Source of the DNA: Acidisoma sp. PAMC 29798
GTDB taxonomy: Bacteria; Pseudomonadota; Alphaproteobacteria; Acetobacterales; Acetobacteraceae
Assembly: GCF_030252425.1 (NCBI RefSeq)
Contig: NZ_CP126994.1
Location: forward strand, 3,839,001-3,903,000
Reading direction: 5' to 3'
Length of the DNA: 64,000 bases
Below, in pieces: positions 44,899-54,234 of this stretch. Made by a program: the position numbers and the translations under genes. The first letter of the stretch is position 1. Every line of letters begins with the position of its first letter. Under the pieces are notes generated by a model. It saw nothing but the letters and a program-made list of their open reading frames with translations. It was not told where the DNA came from and searched no databases.

Positions 44899-46107
44899 TC
44901 AATCCTCCTCCCGTTGCTGCCAAGATCCAGTGAGGCGTGTCACGATACCACCGATAGTCGACACTCGCCAATGTGCGGACTTTCTCAACTCTGCTGCCGC
45001 TGACTTAGCCCTTCTGGTGGACAGCCAATTCCGTTCGCGCTTTGCGCGCGATGACACGGATGTTTCACGCAACGGCAATGCGGATGCCATGATAGGCGCG
45101 ATCTCGGCCGCAGGCCTTGGGGTGTCAACCTCAGCCGGGGCACCAACGGGCAATGTCGTCAACCGGACCGTGTCGATCTCGTCGCGGTCGCCGGTGGCGA
45201 GCGGCGTCGGCGTTGCATAGTCGAAGAGCGCAAAACCGCCCAGATTGCGCATCCCGAACAGGATGGGCGGCGCATCTTCCTCCAAGGGAACCGCACGCAG
45301 GGCCTCGGTGAAATGCGCGACATCGGGGAAGCGGTCCTCCGCTTTCTTGGCCATGGCGCTGTCGATGAGAGCGCCGACCGCGACCGGGAGATCGGGGCGG
45401 AGCGTCGTCAGCGGATGGTGCGGCTGATTGATGAGTTTGAAGATCGTATCGGTATAGGCGAGCCCTTGGAAAGGGCGCTCCCCCGTCAGCAGCTCATACA
45501 GAACCGCGCCCAGCGAAAAAAAATCGCTACGATGATCGACCGCGCCGCCTATGCATTGTTCCGGCGACATATAGCTCGGCGTTCCGATCATCAATGGAAC
45601 ACCCGCAGGCTCGGTGCCCGCCAGGCGTGAAATGCCAAAATCTGTGATTTTCACGCGTGCCGCGCGGGTGAGAAGGATATTGGCTGGCTTGATGTCACAA
45701 TGAACGATGCCTGATGCATGCGCATCATTCAGCGCGTCCAGTATATGCAGGGCGATATGGGCGGCTTCCGGCATCGAAAGCTGGGTTCCGCGCGCAACCG
45801 CCCGATTGAGCGGAATGCCGTCGATATATTCCATCACGAGATATGGTTGGTCACCGGCGAAGGCAAATTCATGGACGCCCACGATATTGGGATGGCCACA
45901 CAATCCGATGATCCTCGCCTCGTCGCGGAACCGGGCCAGATAGGTGTCGCGGTCCGGACCGGCGAGCAGATCGGTACGGATGACCTTGATGGCGACCGCG
46001 CGACCGATATGCGGGTCATGCCCCTTGTACACTACCCCCATGGCGCCGCGCCCCAGCAGCGACAGAACCTGGAAACGACCGATGCTGTCAGGAAGACGTG
46101 CTTCCAC
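44899..46107 (-). CDS. ppkA: T6SS Ser/Thr protein kinase PpkA (ImpN)
   Basis: Hanks-type kinase that phosphorylates Fha to activate T6SS. The glycine loop GRGAMG is near residue 19-24, the ATP lysine is K41 (AVAIK), the catalytic loop HCDIKPAN is at 136-143 (D138), DFG at 156-158, and GTPSYMSPEQ follows. H-C-D instead of H-R-D makes it a non-RD kinase. After the kinase (about 270) comes a ~130-residue tail with no transmembrane helix, unlike the membrane-bound Pseudomonas PpkA. GTG at 46107 is used: it lies 1 bp after the tssG stop. Longer starts would run through tssG. Confidence 0.93.
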   Translation of the reverse strand: MEARLPDSIGRFQVLSLLGRGAMGVVYKGHDPHIGRAVAIKVIRTDLLAGPDRDTYLARFRDEARIIGLCGHPNIVGVHEFAFAGDQPYLVMEYIDGIPLNRAVARGTQLSMPEAAHIALHILDALNDAHASGIVHCDIKPANILLTRAARVKITDFGISRLAGTEPAGVPLMIGTPSYMSPEQCIGGAVDHRSDFFSLGAVLYELLTGERPFQGLAYTDTIFKLINQPHHPLTTLRPDLPVAVGALIDSAMAKKAEDRFPDVAHFTEALRAVPLEEDAPPILFGMRNLGGFALFDYATPTPLATGDRDEIDTVRLTTLPVGAPAEVDTPRPAAEIAPIMASALPLRETSVSSRAKRERNWLSTRRAKSAAAELRKSAHWRVSTIGGIVTRLTGSWQQREED

Positions 46108-46108
46108 G

Positions 46109-47245
46109 TCAATGCCCCATCCGCTCGACGAGGTCCGCCTCGAAGACCGCCTCGGCTGCATCCTCGGGACGCGGGCCATGATAGGGCATCCAGGTGTCCC
46201 ATCCGAGGCGGGGACCGCCCGTGGCTGTCATGACCAAAGGCGGCACCGCCTCGCGCGCGAGAACGGGATTGACCGCGAAGGCGGTCTCGAAACCGAGGAA
46301 GGCGCGCACCAGCGCTACCAGGCGCTGCAACAGCCGGCCGCTGGGCAGCAGGGCGCGGAACCCTTGCAGAGACAACGGTCCGATGCGCAGCACGATGCGT
46401 GATTGCACATCCCAGCAGCGCGCGCCGGCTGCCGCGTCGCTGCCGAGTTGATTGAAGGACGGCGCTGTCTGGCCGTTTGGCAAGGTGACCGGCAAAGCCG
46501 ATCGTTCCTCGTCACGCAATGGCAGCCACATCCCCGCGAATTGCTCTATCTCAACCGGCTGCCCCAACCAATCCGTCACAATCGCCTGCAACCGCACCGC
46601 CGAGCGCGGATGCGTGGCGAAGTGCCCCGAAAAATGCGCGATGGGGTCGGGCTCTATGCCCAGGCGCGACAACAGCCCCGGTGTTCCGTATCCACACAGC
46701 GCCAAAAGCACGGCGGTCACGGGGTCACGGGCCTCCGCCGTCTTGGACAGCGCGGCTGCAGCCGCGACACGGTTTGGCCGGTATTTGAACCCGGCTTCGG
46801 CAAAGAGGCCGATCGGGCGTTGCGCCAGAAGATCAAGAAAGGCGCCGAGCGCGGGGGATCGTTTGCGTTGCTCAGACACCACCAAATCGGAATAAGGCCG
46901 CGGCAGCACGCCGGAGGGACCGGTCAACCCGATGGGCGAGACAGTTGCGTGGAAACCCGTCGCATGACGTTGCACGGTCAAGACATCCGCCGCCGGAAAC
47001 GCGAGCCCAACCGGGGCGTGGAACCGCACGGCCCGGCCGACATCCTGCCCCGCAGCCTGCACCAGCACCATGATCGCGGCGTCGAAGGAGAAACGCTGCG
47101 GCTCGCGCATCAGCCGCTCCACCAGGCTCGGCTCCACGGCACGCGTACGCGGCACAACGGCGACGGACTGCGACGCGGGCAGCGTCTCGACCTCCTGCTC
47201 CGCCGCCGGCGGATCGGCCGCCGGACATGCGACCAAACCGCTCAT
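46109..47245 (-). CDS. tssG: T6SS baseplate protein TssG (ImpH)
   Basis: Baseplate wedge subunit partnering TssF. The 378 residues show PQRFSFDAAIMVLVQAA near residue 50, FHAPVGLAFPAADV, the GLTGPSGVLPRPYSDLV motif near 115 and GLFAEAGFKYRPNRV, all typical of TssG. The ATG at 47245 overlaps the tssF stop (ATGA); an in-frame upstream extension inside tssF is rejected. The protein ends VERMGH just before ppkA. Confidence 0.94.
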   Translation of the reverse strand: MSGLVACPAADPPAAEQEVETLPASQSVAVVPRTRAVEPSLVERLMREPQRFSFDAAIMVLVQAAGQDVGRAVRFHAPVGLAFPAADVLTVQRHATGFHATVSPIGLTGPSGVLPRPYSDLVVSEQRKRSPALGAFLDLLAQRPIGLFAEAGFKYRPNRVAAAAALSKTAEARDPVTAVLLALCGYGTPGLLSRLGIEPDPIAHFSGHFATHPRSAVRLQAIVTDWLGQPVEIEQFAGMWLPLRDEERSALPVTLPNGQTAPSFNQLGSDAAAGARCWDVQSRIVLRIGPLSLQGFRALLPSGRLLQRLVALVRAFLGFETAFAVNPVLAREAVPPLVMTATGGPRLGWDTWMPYHGPRPEDAAEAVFEADLVERMGH

Positions 47246-49077
47246 AGCAACACGCGCGATCCAGCACGCGGCGGAAAGCGCGCGACGGTGCCGACCCTGC
47301 CCTGCAGTACGGCCGTTGTCCGCACAAAGGAGTTGACGGTGGCATGCAGCGCCAGAAAGCGTTCTAGCACGCTGGCCATGAGATAAAGACCGGATGAGGT
47401 CCACAGCTTGGGATCGAACATCAACTCGACATCGAGACCACGGCAGAAGGCGCCGGGCCGCGCGCCCGGCACGCGGGCGGTGCCGCTCGTTGACGTAACG
47501 CCGACCAATCCCGCGATGGCGTTGCGCGTCTCGGCACTCTCATGCGGATCATAGAGCCGCAGCATCTCGCGTAGACTATCGGCCCCCGCCGGCCCGCCGA
47601 CGACGGAGAGGTGGCTCAGAGACAGATGAGAGATCAAACGCCAGGCCCGGCCATCGTGCAGTTGGCCGCGCAACGAGGCCGTCGGCGGCGTCAGACAGGT
47701 GAGCCCGGCCACGGAACTCAACCCCTCCGACAGATGGAGACGCGGCTGGTCCCCGCCGAAGGGCAGACGCGCCGGCAGATCGCGATTGCTGCACATAGCA
47801 TCGATCGACAAGACCGTATCGGCGGGGCGATCGACCGACAATGCGGGATCCATGGGCGCGAGATAAACCTCCGTGCCACCGATCGCCGCCGCTGCCTCCC
47901 GCCGAACCACATTGTAAAAACCGGCCGGCGGCTCATCGCCATCGTCGAGACGAAGATCATGCGGCGCATGGCGGTAGAACGGGCGCCACGGGCGGGATGA
48001 GCCGTCACCGTGCAACTCCCGCACGCGCTCGATGCTCCAAATCTCAAGGCTGCGGGCGCGGCGATGGTCAGCCGCGACATGATATTCGATGCTTTCGTGG
48101 GTGAGCGCGAGGGGTTCACAGCGGCGCGGGAATAAATTCACAATCGGCACGCAGCCGGCAGCCAGTGCATCCGGCCGCAGGGACCGTTCCAATTCCGGCA
48201 TCGCCCGATCGAGATAGATGAAGATCTCCATCCGGTTTCGGGCATGCACCATCGTGCGCGCATCAAGCCCAAGAAAGTCGATGAAGAGAAACTTTTCCGG
48301 CAATGCGAAATATTCCGTCAGCAGACGGAAACCGGAAAAAGATCGTGACGACCAGGGATACAGCGCCTCCTCATCCGCGAAGCCGGCCGGCTGAATGGCC
48401 GCTGCCGGCAGCAATGTCGGATTGGCATCATTAGGCCCATCCGCAAGGGCGACGCCGACGGCGTTGCGGCAGATCAACTCATAGAGTTGCAGGCTCTGCT
48501 CGATCGGACCGCGCAGATAGAGCCGCAGCCGGTCAATTTCGAGATCCGCGAAACTCGCCTCGGGATCGAGGGTTGTAAGCGCAAAACGGAGGGTCGCGCG
48601 CGCGCCGCGTGCCTGGGTATTGACCGGGGCCACGAGCGGCAGGCCGGTCAGCCGCGCGCCGTCCACCGCGATCGGCCACAGCGTGACCTCTGCGGTCGTG
48701 CTGAAGCGACACGGTTCGCCCTCGATCGGATCGGTCTCGACCGCGGTCCCGCGCGGCACCACCACAGGCACGCGCAAATCCGGCTGACAGGTCAATCGCG
48801 CAATGGCCGCCGATGGGACCGGCGCCAGATAATGCGGATAGAGAATACCCAGAAGCGCATCGGTGAGTTCGGGAAATTCGTCATCCAGCCGCCGATGCAC
48901 GCGGCTGGCCAGAAATGCGACACCTTCCAGAATGCGGCCGACATGCGGATCATCGACCGCATCTTGGCTAATGCGCAAGCGGCCTGCGGCCTTGGGATTG
49001 GCTTCCCCGAATTCGGCCGCGAGTTCCCGAAGGGCGGCCAGTTCCCGGTCGTAATAGGGAAGCAGGCCGTCAGTCAT
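47242..49077 (-). CDS. tssF: T6SS baseplate protein TssF (ImpG)
   Basis: Large baseplate wedge subunit of 611 residues. The N-terminus LLPYYDRELAALRELAAEF and the following DPHVGRILEGVAFLASRVHRRLDDEFPELTDALLGILYPHY region (about 40-85) are the family signature. FSGFRLLTEYFALPEKFLF and the C-terminal RGLDVELMFDP are further matches. It lies 3 bp after tssE and overlaps tssG, consistent with stoichiometric synthesis of the wedge. Confidence 0.95.
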   Translation of the reverse strand: MTDGLLPYYDRELAALRELAAEFGEANPKAAGRLRISQDAVDDPHVGRILEGVAFLASRVHRRLDDEFPELTDALLGILYPHYLAPVPSAAIARLTCQPDLRVPVVVPRGTAVETDPIEGEPCRFSTTAEVTLWPIAVDGARLTGLPLVAPVNTQARGARATLRFALTTLDPEASFADLEIDRLRLYLRGPIEQSLQLYELICRNAVGVALADGPNDANPTLLPAAAIQPAGFADEEALYPWSSRSFSGFRLLTEYFALPEKFLFIDFLGLDARTMVHARNRMEIFIYLDRAMPELERSLRPDALAAGCVPIVNLFPRRCEPLALTHESIEYHVAADHRRARSLEIWSIERVRELHGDGSSRPWRPFYRHAPHDLRLDDGDEPPAGFYNVVRREAAAAIGGTEVYLAPMDPALSVDRPADTVLSIDAMCSNRDLPARLPFGGDQPRLHLSEGLSSVAGLTCLTPPTASLRGQLHDGRAWRLISHLSLSHLSVVGGPAGADSLREMLRLYDPHESAETRNAIAGLVGVTSTSGTARVPGARPGAFCRGLDVELMFDPKLWTSSGLYLMASVLERFLALHATVNSFVRTTAVLQGRVGTVARFPPRAGSRVLL

Positions 49078-49080
49078 GCG

Positions 49081-49578
49081 TCATACACCGTTCCTGAGTT
49101 GCAGAACCATCTGCGCGGTCGAGATATTGACCACGGTATCGAAGGCGATGCGCGCGACGATCGGTTCGACTTGCAATAGCGCGTCGATCCGCAATCGCAA
49201 CACACTGCGAAGGCGGTCCGGCTCATCTGCCAGGTGGACATGGACCTGCGCCAGGCGCGGTTCCATCCGGCGGATCGTCGATTCGATATCCTGCCGCAGC
49301 GCTTCGCGCGGCTCATGATGATTCAATGCCCCGGAGGTGAAATCCGGCACGCCATAATGAAAGCTCGACATGCGGAGATGGCGCAAGTGAGCCGGGACGC
49401 TCTGCCAAGGCCGATGCGCGTTCAACAACGCTTCGAGATCGCGATGCACCGCGTCGCGCAGGCTGCGCAAGGCATCGGCGGTCGGATCGCTGTCGCTGTC
49501 ACCCAGCAAGCGGTCGAGCACGGAGGTTCGCACACGGCGGGAGGCCGCATAGCTGCCGGCTGCGCCCACGCGCCTCAC
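49081..49578 (-). CDS. tssE: T6SS baseplate protein TssE (gp25-like)
   Basis: Phage gp25-like wedge component of 165 residues that helps start sheath polymerisation. Visible are SVLDRLLGDSD, LRDAVHRDLEALLNAHRPW, YGVPDFTSG and a C-terminal segment LRLRIDALLQVEPI. The GTG start at 49578 lies 10 bp after the tagJ stop; there may be a shorter start but none fits the family better. Between tagJ and tssF in the operon. Confidence 0.93.
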   Translation of the reverse strand: MRRVGAAGSYAASRRVRTSVLDRLLGDSDSDPTADALRSLRDAVHRDLEALLNAHRPWQSVPAHLRHLRMSSFHYGVPDFTSGALNHHEPREALRQDIESTIRRMEPRLAQVHVHLADEPDRLRSVLRLRIDALLQVEPIVARIAFDTVVNISTAQMVLQLRNGV

Positions 49579-49588
49579 AGCGAAGACC

Positions 49589-50404
49589 TCATCCGATCAC
49601 CAGGGTTCCAAGATCCTGGACCGCGACACCCTCGTCACCGACGAGCAGCAGGCGCTGGCCCCGACCACGGATCAACGCCTCGCCGGACCAATCCGTCTTG
49701 CGACCGACCGCGAACAGCCCATCGCTCTCAGGCGACGACGTGACATAGGTTGTGGGCACATAGACATCGCCTTCCGGTCCGCCCTGGATCGACATGGCGC
49801 ATTGCCGCCAGAACAGATCGCGAAGCCGCTGCGGCGGATGAAACATCGCTTCTTCGATGCGCTCGAAGGGAACCCAAAAGTAGCGGCCGGAGACCGTCAA
49901 AACCTCTACAAAGCCCGCGCAGACGTCGTCGGTATCGCGGATATCGTCAAAGGCCACGTCATTGTGTTGTCCCGCCACCCGGGGCCTCACCGCCTCGGCG
50001 TCTTGCGCGGCTTCGGCCGCCGCCGCGTCATCTCCGGCGAGCACCGCGACGAGCGACTTGAGGTACAAGGTCAATGCCGGCGTCGGCTCTCCAAGAAATT
50101 CCGGCAACCGCCCTTCCCGCCAGGTTTGACGGCGCATCGTCTCCGCGCGCAGCAATTGCCGAAACGGCGCGATGCCCGGAGACAGTGACATGTCGAGGGC
50201 TTCCATCGCGTCCAAGGTTTTGTCCGCACGCTCGAACTCACCCGCGAAAAGCAGCAGCTCGGCCAAGAATAACCGCTTGCCGGAGTCCGCCGGCGCATCT
50301 CGCACCGCGGACCCAGCCATGGCGATCGCCTCGCGCAAGTCTCCGGCACGAAACAAATCCATGGCGGACTGGGAGGCCGCCGTCGTCATGCTTTGATCCG
50401 TCAT
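49589..50404 (-). CDS. tagJ: T6SS accessory protein TagJ (ImpE)
   Basis: ImpE/TagJ proteins bind the sheath subunit TssB and are thought to assist sheath recycling in systems of this type. The 271 residues include an N-terminal TPR-like helical half (LFRAGDLREAIAMAGSAVRDAPAD, split, and LAELLLFAGEFERADKTL) and a C-terminal domain with VLTVSGRYFWVPFERIEEAMFHPPQRLRDLFWR (about 170-205, in parts), the ImpE signature. ATG at 50404 has GAGG five bases upstream. Confidence 0.93.
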   Translation of the reverse strand: MTDQSMTTAASQSAMDLFRAGDLREAIAMAGSAVRDAPADSGKRLFLAELLLFAGEFERADKTLDAMEALDMSLSPGIAPFRQLLRAETMRRQTWREGRLPEFLGEPTPALTLYLKSLVAVLAGDDAAAAEAAQDAEAVRPRVAGQHNDVAFDDIRDTDDVCAGFVEVLTVSGRYFWVPFERIEEAMFHPPQRLRDLFWRQCAMSIQGGPEGDVYVPTTYVTSSPESDGLFAVGRKTDWSGEALIRGRGQRLLLVGDEGVAVQDLGTLVIG

Positions 50405-50428
50405 AGTCACCTCTTGCTGCGGCCGCCG

Positions 50429-51976
50429 CTAGGTCTGCATCTTCGCGCCAGGCACCACGAACTCGGTCGCGAGCTGGAACGTCGTGTCGATATCGTCGAG
50501 CTGGTAATGCGGTTGCAGATGGATGATGCAACCGAAGGTTCCCGGTTTGGCGACATCCGGAACAACCCTGATCTTGCTCGAAACGAGCGGATGGCGGGCG
50601 CGGCTTTCCGCGTCCCCTCGGCTGCTTCCGTTCGTGTAGCTACCAAGCCAAGCCTGCAATCGGCGTTCGATTTCGTCCGCCGTCAGGAAAGCGCCGACCA
50701 TCTCTCGGCCCATGACCTTGAGATAATGGGCAAAGCGCGAGACGCAGAGCATCCCGTTGATTTGGGATGAGAGCCGGGCATTCGCGGTCATTGCCGTCGC
50801 GTCACGGGTCGCCGAATCTGGTGCCGGCGGCGCATGCATGCTGCGCACCGCCGAAAACGCGGCCTCGCTTCCATGCGGCAGAAGATTGAGCGGAATGATC
50901 CCGGCCTCTACCAAAAGATGGTCCTGTTTTTCCGTCAGCACCAGATCGAGCGACGGACGACACCACGCGCCATGGCGATCGGTGGAATAGGGCTCGCGCG
51001 CCAGATCCGGCACCAGCCCGCCGCCGACACGATCCGCGTCCACGCCCCTGATATCCGCCGGCCAACCGAACTGCGCCTGCGCCCGTATGACAATCGATGC
51101 AAAGGCGTAGCCGCTGACAGACCAAACGCGATCCTGGGGCCGGGGGGCATATTCCTCATAGTGCCAGCCGTCGCGCGCGGAATCCGCCATCCACACCGGC
51201 CGCGCCAAGACCCGCGGCAAGGTGATGCACAAAAAGCGCAAGTCCGCACTCACTGCCAGACTGCGCCAGCGTCCATGATCGCTGTCCCGCAAAGGCGCAG
51301 ACGGATCCAATGACAAAGCCAGTTCCTCAAACTGATCGACACCCAGAAGATTGGGCGACGCTGCAACCACCACGGGCGCAAAGGCCGCCGCCGCCAGCGA
51401 TGCCAAGGATGCGAGTGCCGTCACATCGTCGGTCGGTCGACCATCGGTCGGAAGACGCCGCGCGCGTCGATGGCTCATCTCATGATCGATCACCAGAAGT
51501 CCGAAAGGCTCACCGCCAGGGCGGCCGAACTCATCCTCATAGATCTTGCGAAACAAGTTGCTCTGGTCGAACTCGGGTGCCCGATCCAAGTCGTCACACA
51601 GCTCCGCCCAACGCATATTCAGCACGCGCACCCGAATGCGTGAGCTCGGATCGATGCCACTGACCAGCCAATCCAGACCGCGCCAGGATCCCTCAAAGCG
51701 CTGCAACCTGGGTTGGTGCAGGATCGCATCGAGTTGAGCCGCGATCATCCGATCGATCGCCACGATGTCCCGATCCAGGACACCACGCAGCCAATCTGCA
51801 TTGCCCCGAGTCGCCGCCAGTCTGCCGGCTCCAAACCAGTCGATCAGGCCGCTGACACCAGCGCCGAGAAACGCCACCAGTCTCTCGACTGCGCGATCGG
51901 CATCACGTTTCAGAAATGCCGCGGCAAGCACCACATCGCGCAGCGGCAACTCGTCACTCGTGGCGCCTGCCACCAT
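50429..51976 (-). CDS. impD: Second TssC-like protein (ImpD, EvpB/VC_A0108 family)
   Basis: A divergent paralogue of the sheath large subunit, equivalent to ImpD of the Rhizobium imp locus. Shared blocks with TssC include FEGSWRGLDWLVSG, IRVRVLNMRWAELCDDL, FDQSNLFRKIYEDEFGRPGGEPFG (in parts) and [21 protein letters not shown]. An extra ~65-residue N-terminal region precedes these. Whether it joins the sheath or acts in its regulation is unclear. Start is uncertain: ATG 51976 (515 residues) gives a 10-bp gap after tssC; a TTG at 52012 would overlap tssC. Confidence 0.85.
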   Translation of the reverse strand: MVAGATSDELPLRDVVLAAAFLKRDADRAVERLVAFLGAGVSGLIDWFGAGRLAATRGNADWLRGVLDRDIVAIDRMIAAQLDAILHQPRLQRFEGSWRGLDWLVSGIDPSSRIRVRVLNMRWAELCDDLDRAPEFDQSNLFRKIYEDEFGRPGGEPFGLLVIDHEMSHRRARRLPTDGRPTDDVTALASLASLAAAAFAPVVVAASPNLLGVDQFEELALSLDPSAPLRDSDHGRWRSLAVSADLRFLCITLPRVLARPVWMADSARDGWHYEEYAPRPQDRVWSVSGYAFASIVIRAQAQFGWPADIRGVDADRVGGGLVPDLAREPYSTDRHGAWCRPSLDLVLTEKQDHLLVEAGIIPLNLLPHGSEAAFSAVRSMHAPPAPDSATRDATAMTANARLSSQINGMLCVSRFAHYLKVMGREMVGAFLTADEIERRLQAWLGSYTNGSSRGDAESRARHPLVSSKIRVVPDVAKPGTFGCIIHLQPHYQLDDIDTTFQLATEFVVPGAKMQT

Positions 51977-51986
51977 GAAGGACGAA

Positions 51987-53474
51987 TCAGGCCTTCTCGG
52001 GAATGCGAGCAACCATCCGCAGGCTGGTCGTCAATTCTTCCATCTGCAACCACGGACGCATATACGAAATCGCGCGATAGGCCCCTGGACGACCGGGAAT
52101 TTCACGAACTTCGACACGCGCTTCACGCAGCGGGAACTTCGCCTTGCTCTCAGGTCCGGCATTGTCATTGGTATTGACGTAATTTTTGATCCAGCGATTC
52201 AGCCAAATTTCGCAATCTTCGGCTTCCATGAAGGACCCGATCTTGTCACGCGCCATCACCTTCAGATAATGCGCGAAACGGCTGGTCGCCATGATATAGG
52301 GCAAGCGGGCCGAAATCTTCGCATTGGCCGTCGCCTCGGGACGATCGTATTCCTTGGCCTTCTGCGCCGTCTGCGCACCGAAGAACACCGCGTGATCGTG
52401 GTTCTTGTAATGGCACAAGGGCAGGAACCCGAGATTTGACAACTCATATTCACGACGATCGGTGATACCAATTTCCGTCGGGCATTTCGCATCCATGTCG
52501 CCGTCATCGGACTGGAAGATATGAGTCGGCAGATTGTCGACCTTGCCGCCACCCTCGGCGCCGCGAATGGCCGTACAAAAGCCGTAGCGCGCGAAGGCTT
52601 CCGTCAGCTTCGTGCCCATCACATAAGCGGCGTTCATCCAGCAATACTCGTCATGCGGCATGGCGAGCGGCGTTTCCGCTGCATCAAGCGGCGCTTCCTC
52701 ATAGGCAAATTCGTCGATCGGCTTGGTCTGCGCGCCATAGGGCAGGCGTGCGACCACGCGCGGCATAACGAGGGAGACGAAGCGGCTATCCTCGCTATCG
52801 CGAAAGCCGCGCCATTTCAGATATTCGACAGTGTCGAAGATTTTGGCGAGATCGCGTGGCTTGGACAGTTCCGACCAGTTGTCGAAGCCGAACATATTGG
52901 CGCCAGCCGCCGAGATGAAGGGCGCGAAGGCAGCGGCACTAACGTTGGAGATCAGGCGCAAGGTTTCGATATCATCGGGGTGGTTGCCCCATTCATAATC
53001 CCCGATCAGCGCGCCATAGGGCTCGCCGCCCGGCGTGCCGAATTCGCTTTCATAGACCTTGCGGAACAGAAGGCTCTGGTCGAATTCGACCACGCGGGTC
53101 AGATCGCGATTCAGGTCACGTTTGGAGGCATTCAGCACCCGAATCTTGAGCATCGTGCCGGTTTCGCTGTTCTGAACGAGGTAGTTCAGGCCGCGCCAGC
53201 TTCCCTCAAGCTTCAGGAACCGAGGGTCGTGGATAATTTCGTTGAGCTGCTCGGAAAGCTTCTGGTCGATCTTGGCAATCGCCCGCTCAAGCGTGCGATT
53301 GAGGTTGCGATCGAAGGTCACCGTGCCGGCCTGCGCCTGCTGAATTAGGGCGCGGACAAGATCCTGGGCGCGATCGGGCTCGGTCTGGCGCGTCGCAGAT
53401 ACAACCTGCTGCAGCAAATCCGATGCCTCGGTCGCCGCAACTTCGGCGCCGGGCGTCACTTTTGATTGCGACAT
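51987..53474 (-). CDS. tssC: T6SS contractile sheath large subunit TssC (ImpC)
   Basis: Main sheath protein, forming the contractile tail with TssB. The 495 residues contain [58 protein letters not shown] (in parts), GDYEWG and the C-terminal [16 protein letters not shown] with NRWIKNYV, all characteristic. Its start lies 3 bp after the tssB stop. It shares block order with the next gene (impD) but is much closer to canonical TssC. Confidence 0.97.
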   Translation of the reverse strand: MSQSKVTPGAEVAATEASDLLQQVVSATRQTEPDRAQDLVRALIQQAQAGTVTFDRNLNRTLERAIAKIDQKLSEQLNEIIHDPRFLKLEGSWRGLNYLVQNSETGTMLKIRVLNASKRDLNRDLTRVVEFDQSLLFRKVYESEFGTPGGEPYGALIGDYEWGNHPDDIETLRLISNVSAAAFAPFISAAGANMFGFDNWSELSKPRDLAKIFDTVEYLKWRGFRDSEDSRFVSLVMPRVVARLPYGAQTKPIDEFAYEEAPLDAAETPLAMPHDEYCWMNAAYVMGTKLTEAFARYGFCTAIRGAEGGGKVDNLPTHIFQSDDGDMDAKCPTEIGITDRREYELSNLGFLPLCHYKNHDHAVFFGAQTAQKAKEYDRPEATANAKISARLPYIMATSRFAHYLKVMARDKIGSFMEAEDCEIWLNRWIKNYVNTNDNAGPESKAKFPLREARVEVREIPGRPGAYRAISYMRPWLQMEELTTSLRMVARIPEKA

Positions 53475-53477
53475 GGA

Positions 53478-53984
53478 TCAGCGCTCCTCGGTCGCGTCAA
53501 GCTGATCTGACATCTTGCTCATGGTGCCGCCATCCTTGAGAATAGACTCGAGCAATAGCTCAAGTTCCTCTGATCTGTCGGCCTTGCTCATGAGATCGCG
53601 CAGCTTGTTACGCGTCTCCAACAGAGTCTTCAGCGCGGGAATCTGGTCGAGAACGCGCCCCGGCTCGAAATCCTCGATGGCATTGAAGCGCAGACTCACC
53701 GCAATTTCGGTGCCGTCATCCACCAGTTTGTTGGGAACAACGAGATTGAGGCCAGGCGTGAGCCGGTCCATGACTTCATTGAAATTATCGCGATCGATCT
53801 GAATGAATTTCCGATCCGCCAAGGGCCGAAGGGGCTGGGTCGGATCGCCAGAGAAGTCGCCGAGCACGCCGACAACGAAAGGCAATTCGCGAACCACCTG
53901 TGCGCCTTCGGTCTCGACCTCGTACGTAATATGGACGCGCGGGCGACGCACCCGGCTGAGCTTCTCGTGGATACTGGCGCTCAT
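53478..53984 (-). CDS. tssB: T6SS contractile sheath small subunit TssB (ImpB)
   Basis: Small sheath subunit interlocking with TssC. The 168 residues start [23 protein letters not shown], followed by [13 protein letters not shown] and [15 protein letters not shown], the complete TssB signature. ATG at 53984 is preferred, with AGGGA about seven bases upstream; an in-frame codon at 54011 has no such site. It is the first gene of the 21-kb minus-strand T6SS operon. Confidence 0.97.
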   Translation of the reverse strand: MSASIHEKLSRVRRPRVHITYEVETEGAQVVRELPFVVGVLGDFSGDPTQPLRPLADRKFIQIDRDNFNEVMDRLTPGLNLVVPNKLVDDGTEIAVSLRFNAIEDFEPGRVLDQIPALKTLLETRNKLRDLMSKADRSEELELLLESILKDGGTMSKMSDQLDATEER

Positions 53985-54234
53985 CGATGTTTCCCTAGCA
54001 CAATAGTCCAATCATCGCGATCGACGAATGACTTGATTATGTTCGAGCCAAAACATTAACGCCCAGTTCGCTGCAGACACAACCATAGCGATTAAGACAA
54101 TTTTAAGTCCAGAACTCGAACTCATTACGGTCAGTTAACGCAAGGTGCCGGAAATGGCTGGCTTTGCGGCGTCACCGTTTGTTGTCGCCTCTAAGACGCG
54201 GTTCGAGACGTTTTCATGACACTCGCTCGATCCA
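53985..54234 (-). promoter_or_regulatory. AT-richer 250-bp gap upstream of tssB, likely operon promoter region
   Basis: No gene is visible. Base composition is clearly less GC-rich than the flanks (for example AATTTTAAGTCC and GTTAACG near 54090-54140). As the only sizeable gap on the minus strand between tssA and the 16-gene operon, it is the probable promoter site. I see no convincing sigma-54 or other box. Confidence 0.45.

Noticed and set aside
44899-46179. Longer ppkA start at 46179
   Set aside because: It would overlap 71 bases of tssG and the added residues are basic and unlike kinase N-termini; GTG 46107 sits right after the tssG stop.
50429-53474. tssC/impD as an assembly duplication
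   Set aside because: The two share only family blocks; residues between blocks and the N-termini differ throughout, so they are true paralogues.
53985-54234. A tRNA or small RNA gene in the AT-rich gap before tssB
   Set aside because: No cloverleaf or strong hairpin with a T tract could be drawn by eye.
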